The notes under the pieces: generated by a model
Database searches by the model: none
Told to the model about the DNA's origin: nothing
Seen by the model: the letters and a program-made list of their open reading frames with translations, nothing else
From: Paenibacillus sambharensis
GTDB taxonomy: Bacteria; Bacillota; Bacilli; Paenibacillales; Paenibacillaceae
Length of the DNA: 58,931 nt
Assembly (NCBI RefSeq): GCF_003233845.1
Contig: NZ_QKRB01000062.1
Span: 1 to 58,931, forward strand
Reading direction: 5' to 3'
Made by a program: the position numbers and the translations under genes
Shown here: piece after piece, positions 27,993 through 36,236 of the stretch
Numbering within the stretch: the stretch's first letter is position 1
How the letters are laid out: each line of letters begins with the position of its first letter

Positions 27993-29114
27993 CTATCCCT
28001 TCTGCCGGTCCGCTGTTCCCGCGGCAAGCAGCGAGTTCAGCTGCTCGAGCAGATTGCCCCCGCCGGAGAGCGAGATATGCCCGATCTTCTCGCAGATCTT
28101 CTCCAGAAACTCCAGCTCCTTCAGGCGGTAGAGTGTCTGATTATCATCCATCAGCTTGGCCGTATTCAGGAGGCTCCGTGTGGATGCCGTCTCCTCCCGC
28201 CGGGTGATAATGGTCGCCTGCGCCTTCTTCTCGGCCAGCAGAACCGTATTCAATATGTCCCTCACCTCGCCCGGCAGCACAATGTCCTTCACACCCGCGG
28301 ACAGAAACTCCACCCCGTACTGCTTCCCCTGCTCCTGCATGCGCGCAAGCACGAATCCCGCCACCTCCTGCTTCATTCGCAGCAGGTCATCCAGCTTCAG
28401 CGTTCCCACATATTCACGCAGAACCAGCTGCAGCTGGATGTAGAGCTGATCATCCAGCGACTTGGTCTCCAGGGAGCGCAGCGGGTCTGTAATCCGGTAT
28501 TGGCTGACAAAGTTCAGGCGCAGCGCCACCTTGTCCTCGGTCATGATTTCCTGGCCGATCATGTCAAGCTGCTGCCTGCGCAGGTCAATCGTCTTGACCG
28601 CCACCGAAGTTGGCCCTTTCCAGAAGTAGTAGGATCCCGGAGCAAGCTCCGCCTGCATAACGTGGTTATAGTAAAGAATGCCCGTCTCATGACTTGCAAC
28701 ATGAAACACCTGCAGCCAGCTGACCAGCTTGGGAAGTACGGCCCGGTCTACATGCTCCGGAACCTTCGGCTCGCGGATATCCACCCGGTCGAACCGGTGC
28801 TTGTTCAGCAGCCTCCAGAAGGCATGAGTTCCAGCACGCAGCACACCTGCGAACGTGCCGTTCTCGTAATGAAGCACCAGCTCATGGTCGGCGACCTGCA
28901 CCACTTCCAGCGCTTCGAGCAGTTCTGCGTCCTGCAGGAACAGGCGCAGGTCCATGTCTTCTACCACGAACGGCTTCGCAATATCCAGCACGGCTACCTT
29001 CTCCTCGGCAAAAGGCATAAGCCTGTGAACACCTTGTCCAAGCAGCTTATTATAGCTTCCTCTTCTGAACAGCAGCCCTCGCTCACCATCACGAATCATC
29101 ACTTTGTTAAACAT
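27993..29114 (-). CDS. Slipin / SPFH (band-7) family protein
   Basis: 373 aa. Start ATG 29114 with AAGGAGGATACATAG. There is no N-terminal membrane helix. Residues 1-120 form an extra N-terminal domain (MIRDGERGLLFRRG...), and a second related stretch (ETGILYYNH..., ~145) leads into the SPFH core (VAVKTIDLRRQQLDMIGQE, DKVALRLNFVSQYRITDP, LREYVGTLKLDDLL). A C-terminal helical region follows (ATIITRREETASTRSLLNTAKLM). This two-part form is the slipin type found in bacterial RNA-repair gene neighbourhoods together with RtcB or RlaP (known from comparative genomics). The 600-bp region upstream has tRNA-like elements and a motif shared with the nucleotidyltransferase at 20.7 kb. Its molecular role is unknown. 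Confidence 0.88.
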   Translation of the reverse strand: MFNKVMIRDGERGLLFRRGSYNKLLGQGVHRLMPFAEEKVAVLDIAKPFVVEDMDLRLFLQDAELLEALEVVQVADHELVLHYENGTFAGVLRAGTHAFWRLLNKHRFDRVDIREPKVPEHVDRAVLPKLVSWLQVFHVASHETGILYYNHVMQAELAPGSYYFWKGPTSVAVKTIDLRRQQLDMIGQEIMTEDKVALRLNFVSQYRITDPLRSLETKSLDDQLYIQLQLVLREYVGTLKLDDLLRMKQEVAGFVLARMQEQGKQYGVEFLSAGVKDIVLPGEVRDILNTVLLAEKKAQATIITRREETASTRSLLNTAKLMDDNQTLYRLKELEFLEKICEKIGHISLSGGGNLLEQLNSLLAAGTADRQKG

Positions 29115-29443
29115 CTATGTATCCTCCTTAAGCAGCCGTTATAGCTGCACAATCTGCGTTGCCTGAACCGGAATTCTCCTGGATGAAGAATCTTGGCTTC
29201 AACCCTGTTGAAGAGATTCAGCGGCTGCGGAATCCTGTTTGAGCTTCGGGATCAGCGGGCCCTGCCTGCTGCTTCTCCCCGGATCACGTCCACACCCCTG
29301 CATACAGGCTGGCCGGTACCCGGATCTTGAACAGCCGCATACCCAGCATATACCCGAAGCGGTATCCACGGATTGCTCGGCGCCGCTCCAGTGTGCATGT
29401 ACAAGCCACTGAGGCATCCGGTATCAAGCCGTTAGTTGTTGTT

Positions 29444-29590
29444 TAGTCCGGTTTGCACCGGACAGCTCTACCAAAGAATCGTCCCATACGATTTGGGGAA
29501 TCGAACCCCAAATATCTGCGGCCGCTCCAGCATACGGACGCACATCGTGCGCCGCACTGCGAGACCTCAGGAAGTCTGCGCTACCCGGAT
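29444..29590 (-). ncRNA. Candidate structured leader RNA with tRNA-like elements upstream of slipin
   Basis: Read on the minus strand, in order: a D-loop-like GGGTAGCGC (~29585) followed by a small hairpin (29577-29562); a CGCAC-gat-GTGCG hairpin (29551-29539); a perfect 8-bp T-arm-like hairpin ATTTGGGG-TTCGATT-CCCCAAAT (29513-29491) carrying the GGTTCGATTCC signature; then AATCGT-ATGGG-ACGATT (29493-29477), a D-loop-like TTTGGTAGAGC (29475-29465) and a 6-bp hairpin GTCCGG-TGCAAA-CCGGAC (29463-29446). The spacing fits no ordinary tRNA. The second set has the order of a circularly permuted tRNA (T-arm, acceptor halves joined by a loop, D-arm, anticodon-like arm). It lies in the 5' region of the slipin gene. 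Transcription is inferred only. 29115-29440 holds no gene I can support. Confidence 0.45.
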
Positions 29591-29642
29591 GACGGCCCGG
29601 CATTTCTCATGCAAGATTGATCTTAATGCAGATTCACCCGCG

Positions 29643-29665
29643 CGAACATGGCGAAAGTATTACGA
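29643..29665. promoter_or_regulatory. 23-bp motif shared with the nucleotidyltransferase upstream region (copy 2)
   Basis: Core GAACATGGCGAAAGTATTAC, differing by one base from copy 1 at 21634-21656. It is about 530 bp upstream of the slipin start, just before the tRNA-like segment, as expected if transcription begins close by on the minus strand. Confidence 0.5.
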
Positions 29666-29690
29666 CATGCAAATAAGAGACAACAAAACA

Positions 29691-29729
29691 GCGGCCTGAC
29701 CAGGCTGTAGAATAGTCCTGGTCGGCCGC
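29691..29729 (-). terminator. Terminator of the GGDEF gene
   Basis: GCGGCC-t-GACCAGG pairs with CCTGGTC-GGCCGC (29717-29729); the minus strand continues TGTTTTGTTGT. It is 12 nt after the GGDEF stop. Confidence 0.85.
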
Positions 29730-29740
29730 TGATATATACC

Positions 29741-30799
29741 CTAACAAACCCTGTTCCTGCCCTGCTGCTTCGCCCGGTATAACGCCTTGTCTGCTTCTTC
29801 CAGCAGTATGACTGCTTCCTTATGAGGCGGAGAGGAGGACACGCCAATCGACACGGTTATCGTAATGTCTTCGCCAGAAGGCATAGGAATACTGATATGG
29901 GTAATTTGGCTTCTCCACCGCTCAGCTATAGCAGTGGCTTGCTCATACGAAGTATTCCACAGCAGGGCCGAGAATTCTTCCCCGCCCATCCTGGATACCA
30001 GATCCTCGGTCCGGGAAGATTCAATAAGGAATTTTCCCAGCCGCTGCAGTACGGCATCCCCCGCTGGGTGGCCATACGTATCGTTAATGGTCTTAAAATG
30101 GTCGATATCAATCATCAGGAAGCTGACCGGATGATTGTTGCGGATTGCTTTTTCCAGATAGCCTTGAAACATGGTGTGAAAATGCCTGCTGTTGCTCAAT
30201 CCTGTAAGAAAATCACGCTTAAGCTGTTCCTTCATCAATTGATGGTTCCGGTTCGACTCCGCAATGTAATGGGCTGCAATATAGACCAGGAAGCCAGCCG
30301 GCACGGTTACCAATCCGTATTCAACAATGATAACCAGCAGATCATAGCCCTTGATGTAAAGCCGCAGAGGGATTACATTAACCAGGAAGCCAAAGACGTT
30401 CATCCATACCCATTTCTGAAGGTGAGATCTCTTGGAACGCGTTATGATGACATAGGCGATTACGGAGCTTGCAATGATCAATACGCCAACAATAGAAGAA
30501 GAGGCAAATGGAAAAAACGCTAACCGGGTTAGAATTAACACGGTCCCCGTAATAAATAGCGAGAGCATCCCCCCGTGCAGTACAGACAGAATCAAGACCA
30601 TATAACGCAGATCCAGCCGGATACCATCATTAAGCTCGATCCCAAAGAACATAAGAATGGAACCCAGTAAGCCCGCTGTTAAACCTAAAGCTATCTTCAT
30701 CTGGAGATTTCCAGAAACTTGATTATTTTTGAATAATGCTCCACCGATAAACATGAAGGAAATCATGATACATAGATGCACGAACAGATCCTTTAACAT
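29741..30799 (-). CDS. Diguanylate cyclase, 5TM-type membrane sensor plus GGDEF
   Basis: 352 aa from ATG 30799 (GAGGAG upstream; the frame is open to 30841). Five to six membrane segments (~residues 1-175) resemble the 5TMR-LYT sensor, followed by a GGDEF domain (~185-350) with an intact MGGEEF active site. RTED lies five residues before GGEEF and matches the RxxD inhibitory I-site. It should make c-di-GMP under feedback control. It is a single gene with its own terminator, and no EAL partner is nearby. Confidence 0.92.
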   Translation of the reverse strand: MLKDLFVHLCIMISFMFIGGALFKNNQVSGNLQMKIALGLTAGLLGSILMFFGIELNDGIRLDLRYMVLILSVLHGGMLSLFITGTVLILTRLAFFPFASSSIVGVLIIASSVIAYVIITRSKRSHLQKWVWMNVFGFLVNVIPLRLYIKGYDLLVIIVEYGLVTVPAGFLVYIAAHYIAESNRNHQLMKEQLKRDFLTGLSNSRHFHTMFQGYLEKAIRNNHPVSFLMIDIDHFKTINDTYGHPAGDAVLQRLGKFLIESSRTEDLVSRMGGEEFSALLWNTSYEQATAIAERWRSQITHISIPMPSGEDITITVSIGVSSSPPHKEAVILLEEADKALYRAKQQGRNRVC

Positions 30800-30922
30800 T
30801 GTAATCTCCTCAATTGGTATGCGGATGCCATGACAATTCATTTTAGTCTACCGTGAGAATGATGTAAATTCAAATTCATCTGGTAAATACTATCTTTCAT
30901 TCAATAGATTTCAACGCCTCGG

Positions 30923-31289
30923 TCATATTATCCGGGAAACTTTCCTTTTGAGCAGTAAGCTGGAGAGAATGGTAAGTAAATAGGTGAGCATAACGGATAC
31001 CGCAATGACTAATACATTGGTTTCATCAGGAATTTGCTGATGAGAGCCGGACAGTGCCTTTACGATCATCATAAAGAAATAGCCGCTTATGGGTAAGGCT
31101 GCCATTACCGCAAGCGTGGTTAAGATCATATTCTCAACAACGACTAGCTTATAAATTTTGTTTTTCTGATAGCCTAATACCTGAATTGTTGCAGCTCACG
31201 ATTCCTCTCATAGATGTTTATAGAAGATATCGTATAGATCGCTCCGAAGGAGAGTATGACAGCACAGATAATAAACATAATGATAGCCG
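30923..31289 (-). pseudogene. 3' remnant of an FtsX-like ABC permease gene
   Basis: Translating the minus strand gives a continuous FtsX C-terminal domain in two frames: IIMFIICAVILSFGAIY...YERNREL (31289 to ~31190), then, after loss of one base in what should read GAGCTGGCAACA, ATIQVLGYQKNKIYKLVVVENM...KRKVSRII with a stop at 30923. ERNRELATIQVLGYQKNKI is a hallmark of the last FtsX cytoplasmic loop. Everything upstream is missing; the fragment starts right beside the terminator of the next gene. A 68-aa ORF inside it (31129-30923) is not a gene in its own right. Confidence 0.85.
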
Positions 31290-31301
31290 AGCGGCAAAAA
31301 A

Positions 31302-31323
31302 AGGCAGCCGCTGCGGGCTGCCT
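31302..31323 (-). terminator. Terminator of the YcxB-like gene
   Basis: AGGCAGCC (31302-31309) pairs with GGCTGCCT (31316-31323), followed on the minus strand by T7, 43 nt after the stop. Confidence 0.88.
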
Positions 31324-31365
31324 TGTCCTCATGTATGCTGCTGTCAGGGTCCTGAGCGGAATGCC

Positions 31366-31887
31366 TTACGCTCCGCGAAGCTTATGCTTGCCAGAGCCAA
31401 GCTTTGAGGCGATCAGCTGCCGCAAAGCGGAAATATCAGCCTCCGAGCTCATGGAAGCCTTCGGAATGATCAGCGAGCGCATTTTCCCCATATAGATCAA
31501 GAAATGGCTCTTCGTCTCCACTGCCTTATATACATCATCCCAAGCCATGCTTCCTGTACCCGTGGCATTCGTAAACGCAATATGTTCATTCGTGAAGACG
31601 AAATGCTGCTCCTGCTGCAAGAGCTTATCCGAATTATAAACCCTCCGGCTCCGCCATTTCAGGCTGAGCAGGAAAAAGCCATAAAGCACGAGAATTAGCA
31701 GCAGGCCCGCTCCGATTACAAAAGGCTCCAACAACGCTTCCACTGAACCAGTCTGATAGACTACAGCACCCAGGAACAGTAAGAAATAGAACACCATCGC
31801 AACCATCCGGCCAAACCTGCCGTGCCACAAATTCAACCGGTAATAATCCTCGTAACTCGTTGTAAAGCTTAATTCTACGTTGTTCAT
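31366..31887 (-). CDS. YcxB-like membrane protein
   Basis: 173 aa from ATG 31887 (MNNVELSFTTSYEDYYRLN); AAAGGAG is upstream, and the ATG at 31899 is too close to it. Two membrane helices (~30-50, 58-80), then a YcxB-like C-terminal domain (EQHFVFTNEHIAFTN, GSMAWDDVYKAVETKSHFLIYMG). Family of unknown function, common in Bacillales. An unstable N-terminal extension to 31938 lacks a Shine-Dalgarno. Confidence 0.82.
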   Translation of the reverse strand: MNNVELSFTTSYEDYYRLNLWHGRFGRMVAMVFYFLLFLGAVVYQTGSVEALLEPFVIGAGLLLILVLYGFFLLSLKWRSRRVYNSDKLLQQEQHFVFTNEHIAFTNATGTGSMAWDDVYKAVETKSHFLIYMGKMRSLIIPKASMSSEADISALRQLIASKLGSGKHKLRGA

Positions 31888-31965
31888 GTACAGGTTCATG
31901 CTCCTTTGTTCAAGTATGTCTGCAAGGATTCGACACACCCGGGACCAGTACCTGCTGGAATTAGG

Positions 31966-32760
31966 TTAATTCTCCACCAACAGCTCATTCTTCATAACGG
32001 TGACCGCCTGACCTGCCATCAGCACGCGGTCCTGCTGCAGCTCAAGCTTCAGCTCCCCGCCCCGTGCAGAGGCTTGGTAAGCATGCATCCCGGTCCTGCC
32101 TAGCCGCTCACTCCAATACGGAGCAAGAGCGCAGTACGCTGAGCCGGTTACCGGGTCTTCATTAACGCCAACGGCCGGGAAGAAGCATCTTGAGATGAAG
32201 TCATAATGGTCAGCACGGCTTGTTACGAGAACTCCTCTTGTCGGAATGGTGTGAAGCAGGGAGAAATCCGGATTCAGGCCGCGGACCTCCTCTTCCGAAT
32301 GTACTTCAATGAGATAATCAAACCGGTTGCGCCCGACGAACACCGGGTCCTTCAGCTTCAGCGCTTCCAGAAGCTCTGCAGGATATTCGGTTTTGCTAAC
32401 AGGCTCAGCCGGGAAATTAAGCTCAATCCAATCCTTCTTCTGAACGGCTGTAAGCAGACCGCTCTTCGTATAAAAGTTCGCCCGCTGCCCGGCACCAAGC
32501 ACCTGCCTCTCCCACAGCATGTGTGCGCTCGCCAGCGTCGCATGGCCGCACAGCTTAACCTCGGCCGTGGGTGTGAACCAGCGAAGGGAAAACCCGTCCT
32601 GCTCCGGATACAGAAAGGCTGTCTCCGAGAGATTCATTTCCGCTGCAATGTCCTGCATGAATTCATCCGTCAGCGGCTCTGCGGTCAAGCATACCCCGGC
32701 GGGATTTCCCTTAAAGGGCTGAGCCGTAAAAGCATCGACAACATAAATGGGCAACGTCAC
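31966..32760 (-). CDS. PhzF-family isomerase/epimerase-like protein
   Basis: About 264 aa. GTG 32760 is preferred (TTGGAG 8 nt upstream); ATG 32766 is possible. The PhzF fold shows IYVVDAFTAQPFKGNPAGVC at the start, the catalytic Glu in NLSETAF, GHATLASAH and the C-terminal EDPVTGSAYCAL. PhzF proteins isomerise trans-2,3-dihydro-3-hydroxyanthranilate in phenazine makers. Most stand-alone homologues, as here with no phz genes nearby, have unknown substrates. Confidence 0.93.
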   Translation of the reverse strand: MTLPIYVVDAFTAQPFKGNPAGVCLTAEPLTDEFMQDIAAEMNLSETAFLYPEQDGFSLRWFTPTAEVKLCGHATLASAHMLWERQVLGAGQRANFYTKSGLLTAVQKKDWIELNFPAEPVSKTEYPAELLEALKLKDPVFVGRNRFDYLIEVHSEEEVRGLNPDFSLLHTIPTRGVLVTSRADHYDFISRCFFPAVGVNEDPVTGSAYCALAPYWSERLGRTGMHAYQASARGGELKLELQQDRVLMAGQAVTVMKNELLVEN

Positions 32761-32816
32761 ATTCATCACTCCAATGGATAGGATCTAACTATGATACCTG
32801 CTTTCCTATCACCTTG

Positions 32817-33029
32817 TCATGCAGGACCACCGACAGCAGCAGCATGCCCGGCCACCAAGGAATGATGAATCTGGACTTGCCGGTCATTAGATGCATTGAT
32901 GGCCTTGATCTTCTTCTCCGTGCCGCTGATGGCTTTGCGGATATGGGCCCACTGCTCTTCGGCTGGATTCGTTGTCACCCTGGCGACCTTCCGTTCCATG
33001 CCCGAATCTGCCTCGAATATGATCTTCAT
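32817..33029 (-). CDS. Small hypothetical protein (70 aa)
   Basis: ATG 33029 is preceded by AAAGGAGGAACCACTTAG, a strong Shine-Dalgarno, which is the main reason to list it. The protein (MKIIFEADSGMERKVARVTT...) is soluble and mixed alpha/beta, with no recognised domain. Its N-terminus faintly resembles the start of small LytTR-type proteins. It may be a truncated gene, since the last ~15 residues look like low-complexity read-out. Confidence 0.45.
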   Translation of the reverse strand: MKIIFEADSGMERKVARVTTNPAEEQWAHIRKAISGTEKKIKAINASNDRQVQIHHSLVAGHAAAVGGPA

Positions 33030-33130
33030 CTAAGTGGTTCCTCCTTTCAAAGCCTATATTATCGGCGTTCCGCCGCCAAAACGGCTATCTTGCGGTTTCC
33101 TGCATTTTTGAAGGTTTGTTGCGTTTAACC

Positions 33131-33739
33131 CTATTCCAAAGCCGACGGGCCTGCATTTTCCTCTATGTAACGCACTATGCGCTGTATACCGTCCTTGTAC
33201 TGGTCTCCGCCGTTGAACGATTCGGTTGCTCCCCAGAACTCACCCCGGCCCTCGTCAGCACAGACCCAGTAATCCAGGTCATGTATGATCCGGTGCATAT
33301 ATCTGAGCGCATCGGCATCCTGCTTGCCGTCCGCTATAATCGCCAGCTCCTTCAGCCTGGACATATCAGTCTCTGCGCCATCCAGACCGGTCAGCTGCTG
33401 AGCGAGCTTGTCATATTTATCGGGATTGAGAAGGCCTGTCGACTTAATCTCCTCCCAATACGGTGCCTTGCCTTCACCTGAGAAATGAGCCCATCTCCCA
33501 TAACCTAACCGGTCGTTGAAAGCCCCGTGAATCCAGGCGATCTCCTCCAATGTCTGCAAATCCAGCTTCATGACCGCCGTAAGCCGCTCTCCCCGGTTGT
33601 TCAGCGGCTTGTCTTCCGCCTTGTAGTACTCCGTATTCGCCACAATAAACAGCACATTCCACAGGTACACCAGGCTGCACACCGCCAGAGTGCCCAGCAG
33701 AATGATGATGACAGACTTCTTGCTCCGCAGATTCAACAT
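33131..33739 (-). CDS. Hypothetical membrane-anchored protein
   Basis: 202 aa, ATG with GGGAGGAGACTG. One N-terminal membrane anchor (~10-33) and a soluble alpha-helical domain outside. Conserved-looking patches are LEEIAWIHGAFNDRLGYGRWAHFSG and HRIIHDLDYWV. No catalytic motif recognised. Single gene. Confidence 0.78.
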   Translation of the reverse strand: MLNLRSKKSVIIILLGTLAVCSLVYLWNVLFIVANTEYYKAEDKPLNNRGERLTAVMKLDLQTLEEIAWIHGAFNDRLGYGRWAHFSGEGKAPYWEEIKSTGLLNPDKYDKLAQQLTGLDGAETDMSRLKELAIIADGKQDADALRYMHRIIHDLDYWVCADEGRGEFWGATESFNGGDQYKDGIQRIVRYIEENAGPSALE

Positions 33740-33804
33740 CAGTCTCCTCCCGCCCTTCTTATAGCAAGGACGAGGAAATGGTCATTCGGGTTACACACAA
33801 AAAA

Positions 33805-33838
33805 ACGATTGACCGCTGCAAGCTGCAGGGACAATCGT
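33805..33838 (-). terminator. Terminator of the des-desKR-ypsA operon
   Basis: ACGATTG (33805-33811) pairs with CAATCGT (33832-33838) around an inner CTGCA hairpin; the minus strand continues T7. It is 17 nt after the ypsA stop. Confidence 0.88.
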
Positions 33839-33854
33839 GTATCCGATTCTTCGT

Positions 33855-34409
33855 TCATTCAAACCGCATAGTAGCCTCATCCGCTACCATCTGGACATCC
33901 TCAGCTGTGATGGTGATGATCGGATAGCCGTCCTGCTGCTGGCGCTTCAGCGCCCGCTCCCGGTAGAACCGCGGGCTGCCCTCGCCCGCATCCTCATCAT
34001 AGAACAGCAGCATGCCGTCCGTCTTGCGAAGCAGCATATCATCCCGGGCCTTCAGCTGCCAGCCGCCGCTGTAGGGCTGGCTGCTGACCTCGCCATAGTA
34101 GTCGATCCCCTTCAGGATCGTCCGGTAATAGTCCTGGCGTTCTTCCTTCCACTTCTCTTCCGGCTTCGCATAAGCGGCCAGGATTGATATTTTGAACTGC
34201 GGATACTCCTGCTTCAGCTCAATTCCCAGCTCACAGGCCCACAGGTCCACCCCGTAGCTGCCGGGTGTAATCATCCACTCCAGTCCATCCTCGATCAGCG
34301 GCACCAGCCGGTCCCGGATCGCCTTTTGGATGAAGGGGATGCCCGGATGCTTCTGGTTGAAAATCTGCAGCTCATGCGCCCGGTACCCGGTAACCAGCAG
34401 ATTCTTCAT
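33855..34409 (-). CDS. ypsA: YpsA-like SLOG-family protein (DUF1273)
   Basis: 184 aa, about the size of B. subtilis YpsA. Family features: LLVTGYRAHELQIF at the N-terminus, WMITPGSYGVDLWACE (the nucleotide-binding GxYGVD turn), ILAAYAKPEEKW, DGMLLFYDED, and the C-terminal PIITITAEDV. SLOG domains bind nucleotides; YpsA affects cell division and oxidative-stress survival in B. subtilis (established), but its ligand is unknown. Its ATG overlaps the desR stop by 4 nt (ATGA), so here it is translated with the cold-shock regulators. Confidence 0.9.
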   Translation of the reverse strand: MKNLLVTGYRAHELQIFNQKHPGIPFIQKAIRDRLVPLIEDGLEWMITPGSYGVDLWACELGIELKQEYPQFKISILAAYAKPEEKWKEERQDYYRTILKGIDYYGEVSSQPYSGGWQLKARDDMLLRKTDGMLLFYDEDAGEGSPRFYRERALKRQQQDGYPIITITAEDVQMVADEATMRFE

Positions 34410-35005
34410 TTGATCCAGCCTTTCTCACGCGAACGAAGAATGGCTTCGATCCGGCTGCTGACGCCAAGCTTGTCGAGAATAACCGATATATAATTGCGCA
34501 CCGTTCCGGTGGTGATCTGAAGCTCCCCGGCAATTTCCTTCGTGCTCCTGCCGTCTGCCATCAGTTCAAGCACCTCCTGCTCACGGTCGGTCAACGGATT
34601 GGCCTCGCCATACGCCTCATCGACAAGCTCCGGCGCATAGATCCGCTTGCCAGCCATAACAGCCCGGATTGAATCCGCAAGCTCCTCGCTCGGGCTGTCC
34701 TTCAGGAGGTAGCCGTTCACGCCGGCCTTCAGCGCACGGCCAAAATATCCGGATCTCGCAAACGTCGTCAGGATAATCATTTTACAGCCGGTGCCCTTCA
34801 GTTCCTCGGCTGCCTCCAGCCCGCTCTTCAAGGGCATCTCGATGTCCATGACACAGACATCCGGCTGATGCTCGCGGACCAGCTTAAGCGCTTCCTCCCC
34901 GTTGCCTGCCCGCCCTACTACCTGCATATCTTCCTCAAGATCAAGCAGCGAGGCGAGGGCGCCAAGCAGCAGCCGCTGATCTTCCGCTATTACGATCCGT
35001 ATCAT
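34406..35005 (-). CDS. desR: Two-component response regulator DesR
   Basis: 199 aa, NarL/FixJ type. Receiver with D54 (VCVMDIEMP), acidic pair E8-D9, T80 (ILTTFA) and K102 (YLLKDS). C-terminal LuxR-type HTH (LTDREQEVLELMADGRSTKEIA). Overlaps desK by 4 nt. In B. subtilis DesR~P activates des at low membrane fluidity; a matching palindrome is present upstream of des here. Confidence 0.94.
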   Translation of the reverse strand: MIRIVIAEDQRLLLGALASLLDLEEDMQVVGRAGNGEEALKLVREHQPDVCVMDIEMPLKSGLEAAEELKGTGCKMIILTTFARSGYFGRALKAGVNGYLLKDSPSEELADSIRAVMAGKRIYAPELVDEAYGEANPLTDREQEVLELMADGRSTKEIAGELQITTGTVRNYISVILDKLGVSSRIEAILRSREKGWIK

Positions 35006-36144
35006 GCTTCCGCCTCCTTCTCCTTGCCCGGCTGTTGAACCATACTTGGTACGCGCAAGATCAGTGTGGTCCCGTCCTCCGATGTAATATCCAGACTGCC
35101 GTTCACGAACTCCAGCCGCTCCCGCATGCCCTGCAGCCCATTGCCGACCCGGTCCTTCGGCCGGTCCTCAATCCCGACGCCGTCATCCTTGACCAGCACA
35201 ACCAGCTCCGTTGCCGCAGGTTCAATAACTACGGTGCAAACCGTTGCCCCGCTATGCTTGACGACATTCGTAACGGCTTCCTTCATCGCCATGCTGACTA
35301 CATTCTCGGCCATCAAGGAGGTGTTAAGCTGCTTCGGGTCACCCTTGAGCACAAATTCAATCTCAGCGGCGTCCAGAATCTGTTCGATGCGAAACAGCTC
35401 ATCCTCAAGCCTGGTGCCGCGCATCTTGGTAACCATCTCCCGCACTTCCTTGAGTGCGCCGCGCGCTGTCTGCCGAATATCCGACATCTCCTGCTGCGCC
35501 TGCTCCGGGTCCTTCGTCATCAGCTTGCCGGCCAGATCACTCTTCAGACCGATCAGCGACAGCTTCTGGCCCAGCGTATCATGCAGGTCGCGCGCGATGC
35601 GCTGACGCTCCTCCAGTTTCACGAGCTCGGTGATCCGCTTGTTCGCGTTCTCCAGCTCACCCTGCAGCTTATCCTGTTTGTTGCGGTTATAGGTTGTTAC
35701 CGGCAGCAGGATAACTCCGACCAGACTGATCAGCACGAAGGGCAGCTGCTGGATATACACCGGGTCCCGTGTCACAAAACCGATATTGACTGTCACGACC
35801 GTGGTCACCAAATGAACGGTATACAAAACGAAGAAACCGACCCGATGCTGAATATTACCAATGAAGAAGGCCAGGAACAGTGCGAAGTAGACATACCCGA
35901 ACAGAAGCGTCATCGTAAGCGAAATGGCGATCTGCACACTCGTCCAGAAATACATCACCCACCCGCGTGTTATAAACGACAGCACATAGCAAATAAAGAA
36001 GACCGTAATCATCACGATGCCGATTACGATCTCTGGTGTGGAAGAAGAGCGGAAGATGAAGTAGAAGGGCAGAATGAAGAATACAACCCAGACATAAGGG
36101 CTTAGGCCCGTGCTTTTATGAAAAATATGATGCCACTTCTGCAT
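35002..36144 (-). CDS. desK: Membrane-fluidity sensor histidine kinase DesK
   Basis: 380 aa. Five membrane segments (~15-150), a coiled coil (~155-180), a DHp with RIARDLHDTLGQKLSL and phospho-acceptor H188 (the same number as in B. subtilis DesK), and a HATPase domain (EAVTNVVKHSGA, VKDDGVGI, GNGLQGMRERL). HPK7 family. It has its own Shine-Dalgarno (AAAGGATGAACAGCC), 92 bp after des. Confidence 0.95.
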   Translation of the reverse strand: MQKWHHIFHKSTGLSPYVWVVFFILPFYFIFRSSSTPEIVIGIVMITVFFICYVLSFITRGWVMYFWTSVQIAISLTMTLLFGYVYFALFLAFFIGNIQHRVGFFVLYTVHLVTTVVTVNIGFVTRDPVYIQQLPFVLISLVGVILLPVTTYNRNKQDKLQGELENANKRITELVKLEERQRIARDLHDTLGQKLSLIGLKSDLAGKLMTKDPEQAQQEMSDIRQTARGALKEVREMVTKMRGTRLEDELFRIEQILDAAEIEFVLKGDPKQLNTSLMAENVVSMAMKEAVTNVVKHSGATVCTVVIEPAATELVVLVKDDGVGIEDRPKDRVGNGLQGMRERLEFVNGSLDITSEDGTTLILRVPSMVQQPGKEKEAEA

Positions 36145-36198
36145 GGCTGTTCATCCTTTACTCTTAACGTCATTAATCTACGCCTAATTGTAGCGGAA

Positions 36199-36228
36199 GG
36201 ACGGCCCGTGAGCAAACACGGGCCGTCC
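36199..36228 (-). terminator. Strong hairpin between des and desK
   Basis: A perfect 12-bp GC-rich stem (36199-36210 / 36217-36228), starting 8 nt after the des stop. The minus strand continues TTCCGC rather than a T-tract, so it probably protects or partly terminates the des mRNA while letting some transcripts reach desKR. Confidence 0.7.
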
Positions 36229-36236
36229 TCTTAAAC

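Noticed and set aside
29491-29513. T-arm hairpin with GGTTCGATTCC read as part of a normal tRNA gene
   Set aside because: No acceptor stem, D-arm and anticodon arm occur in the correct order and spacing on either strand; reported only as a tRNA-like element.
31186-31495. Plus-strand ORFs across the FtsX remnant and YcxB-like gene
   Set aside because: They are antisense to a coherent FtsX domain and a terminator, with no homology signal.
31966-32760. PhzF homologue taken as evidence for phenazine biosynthesis
   Set aside because: No other phz genes are nearby, and the family is broad with mostly unknown substrates.
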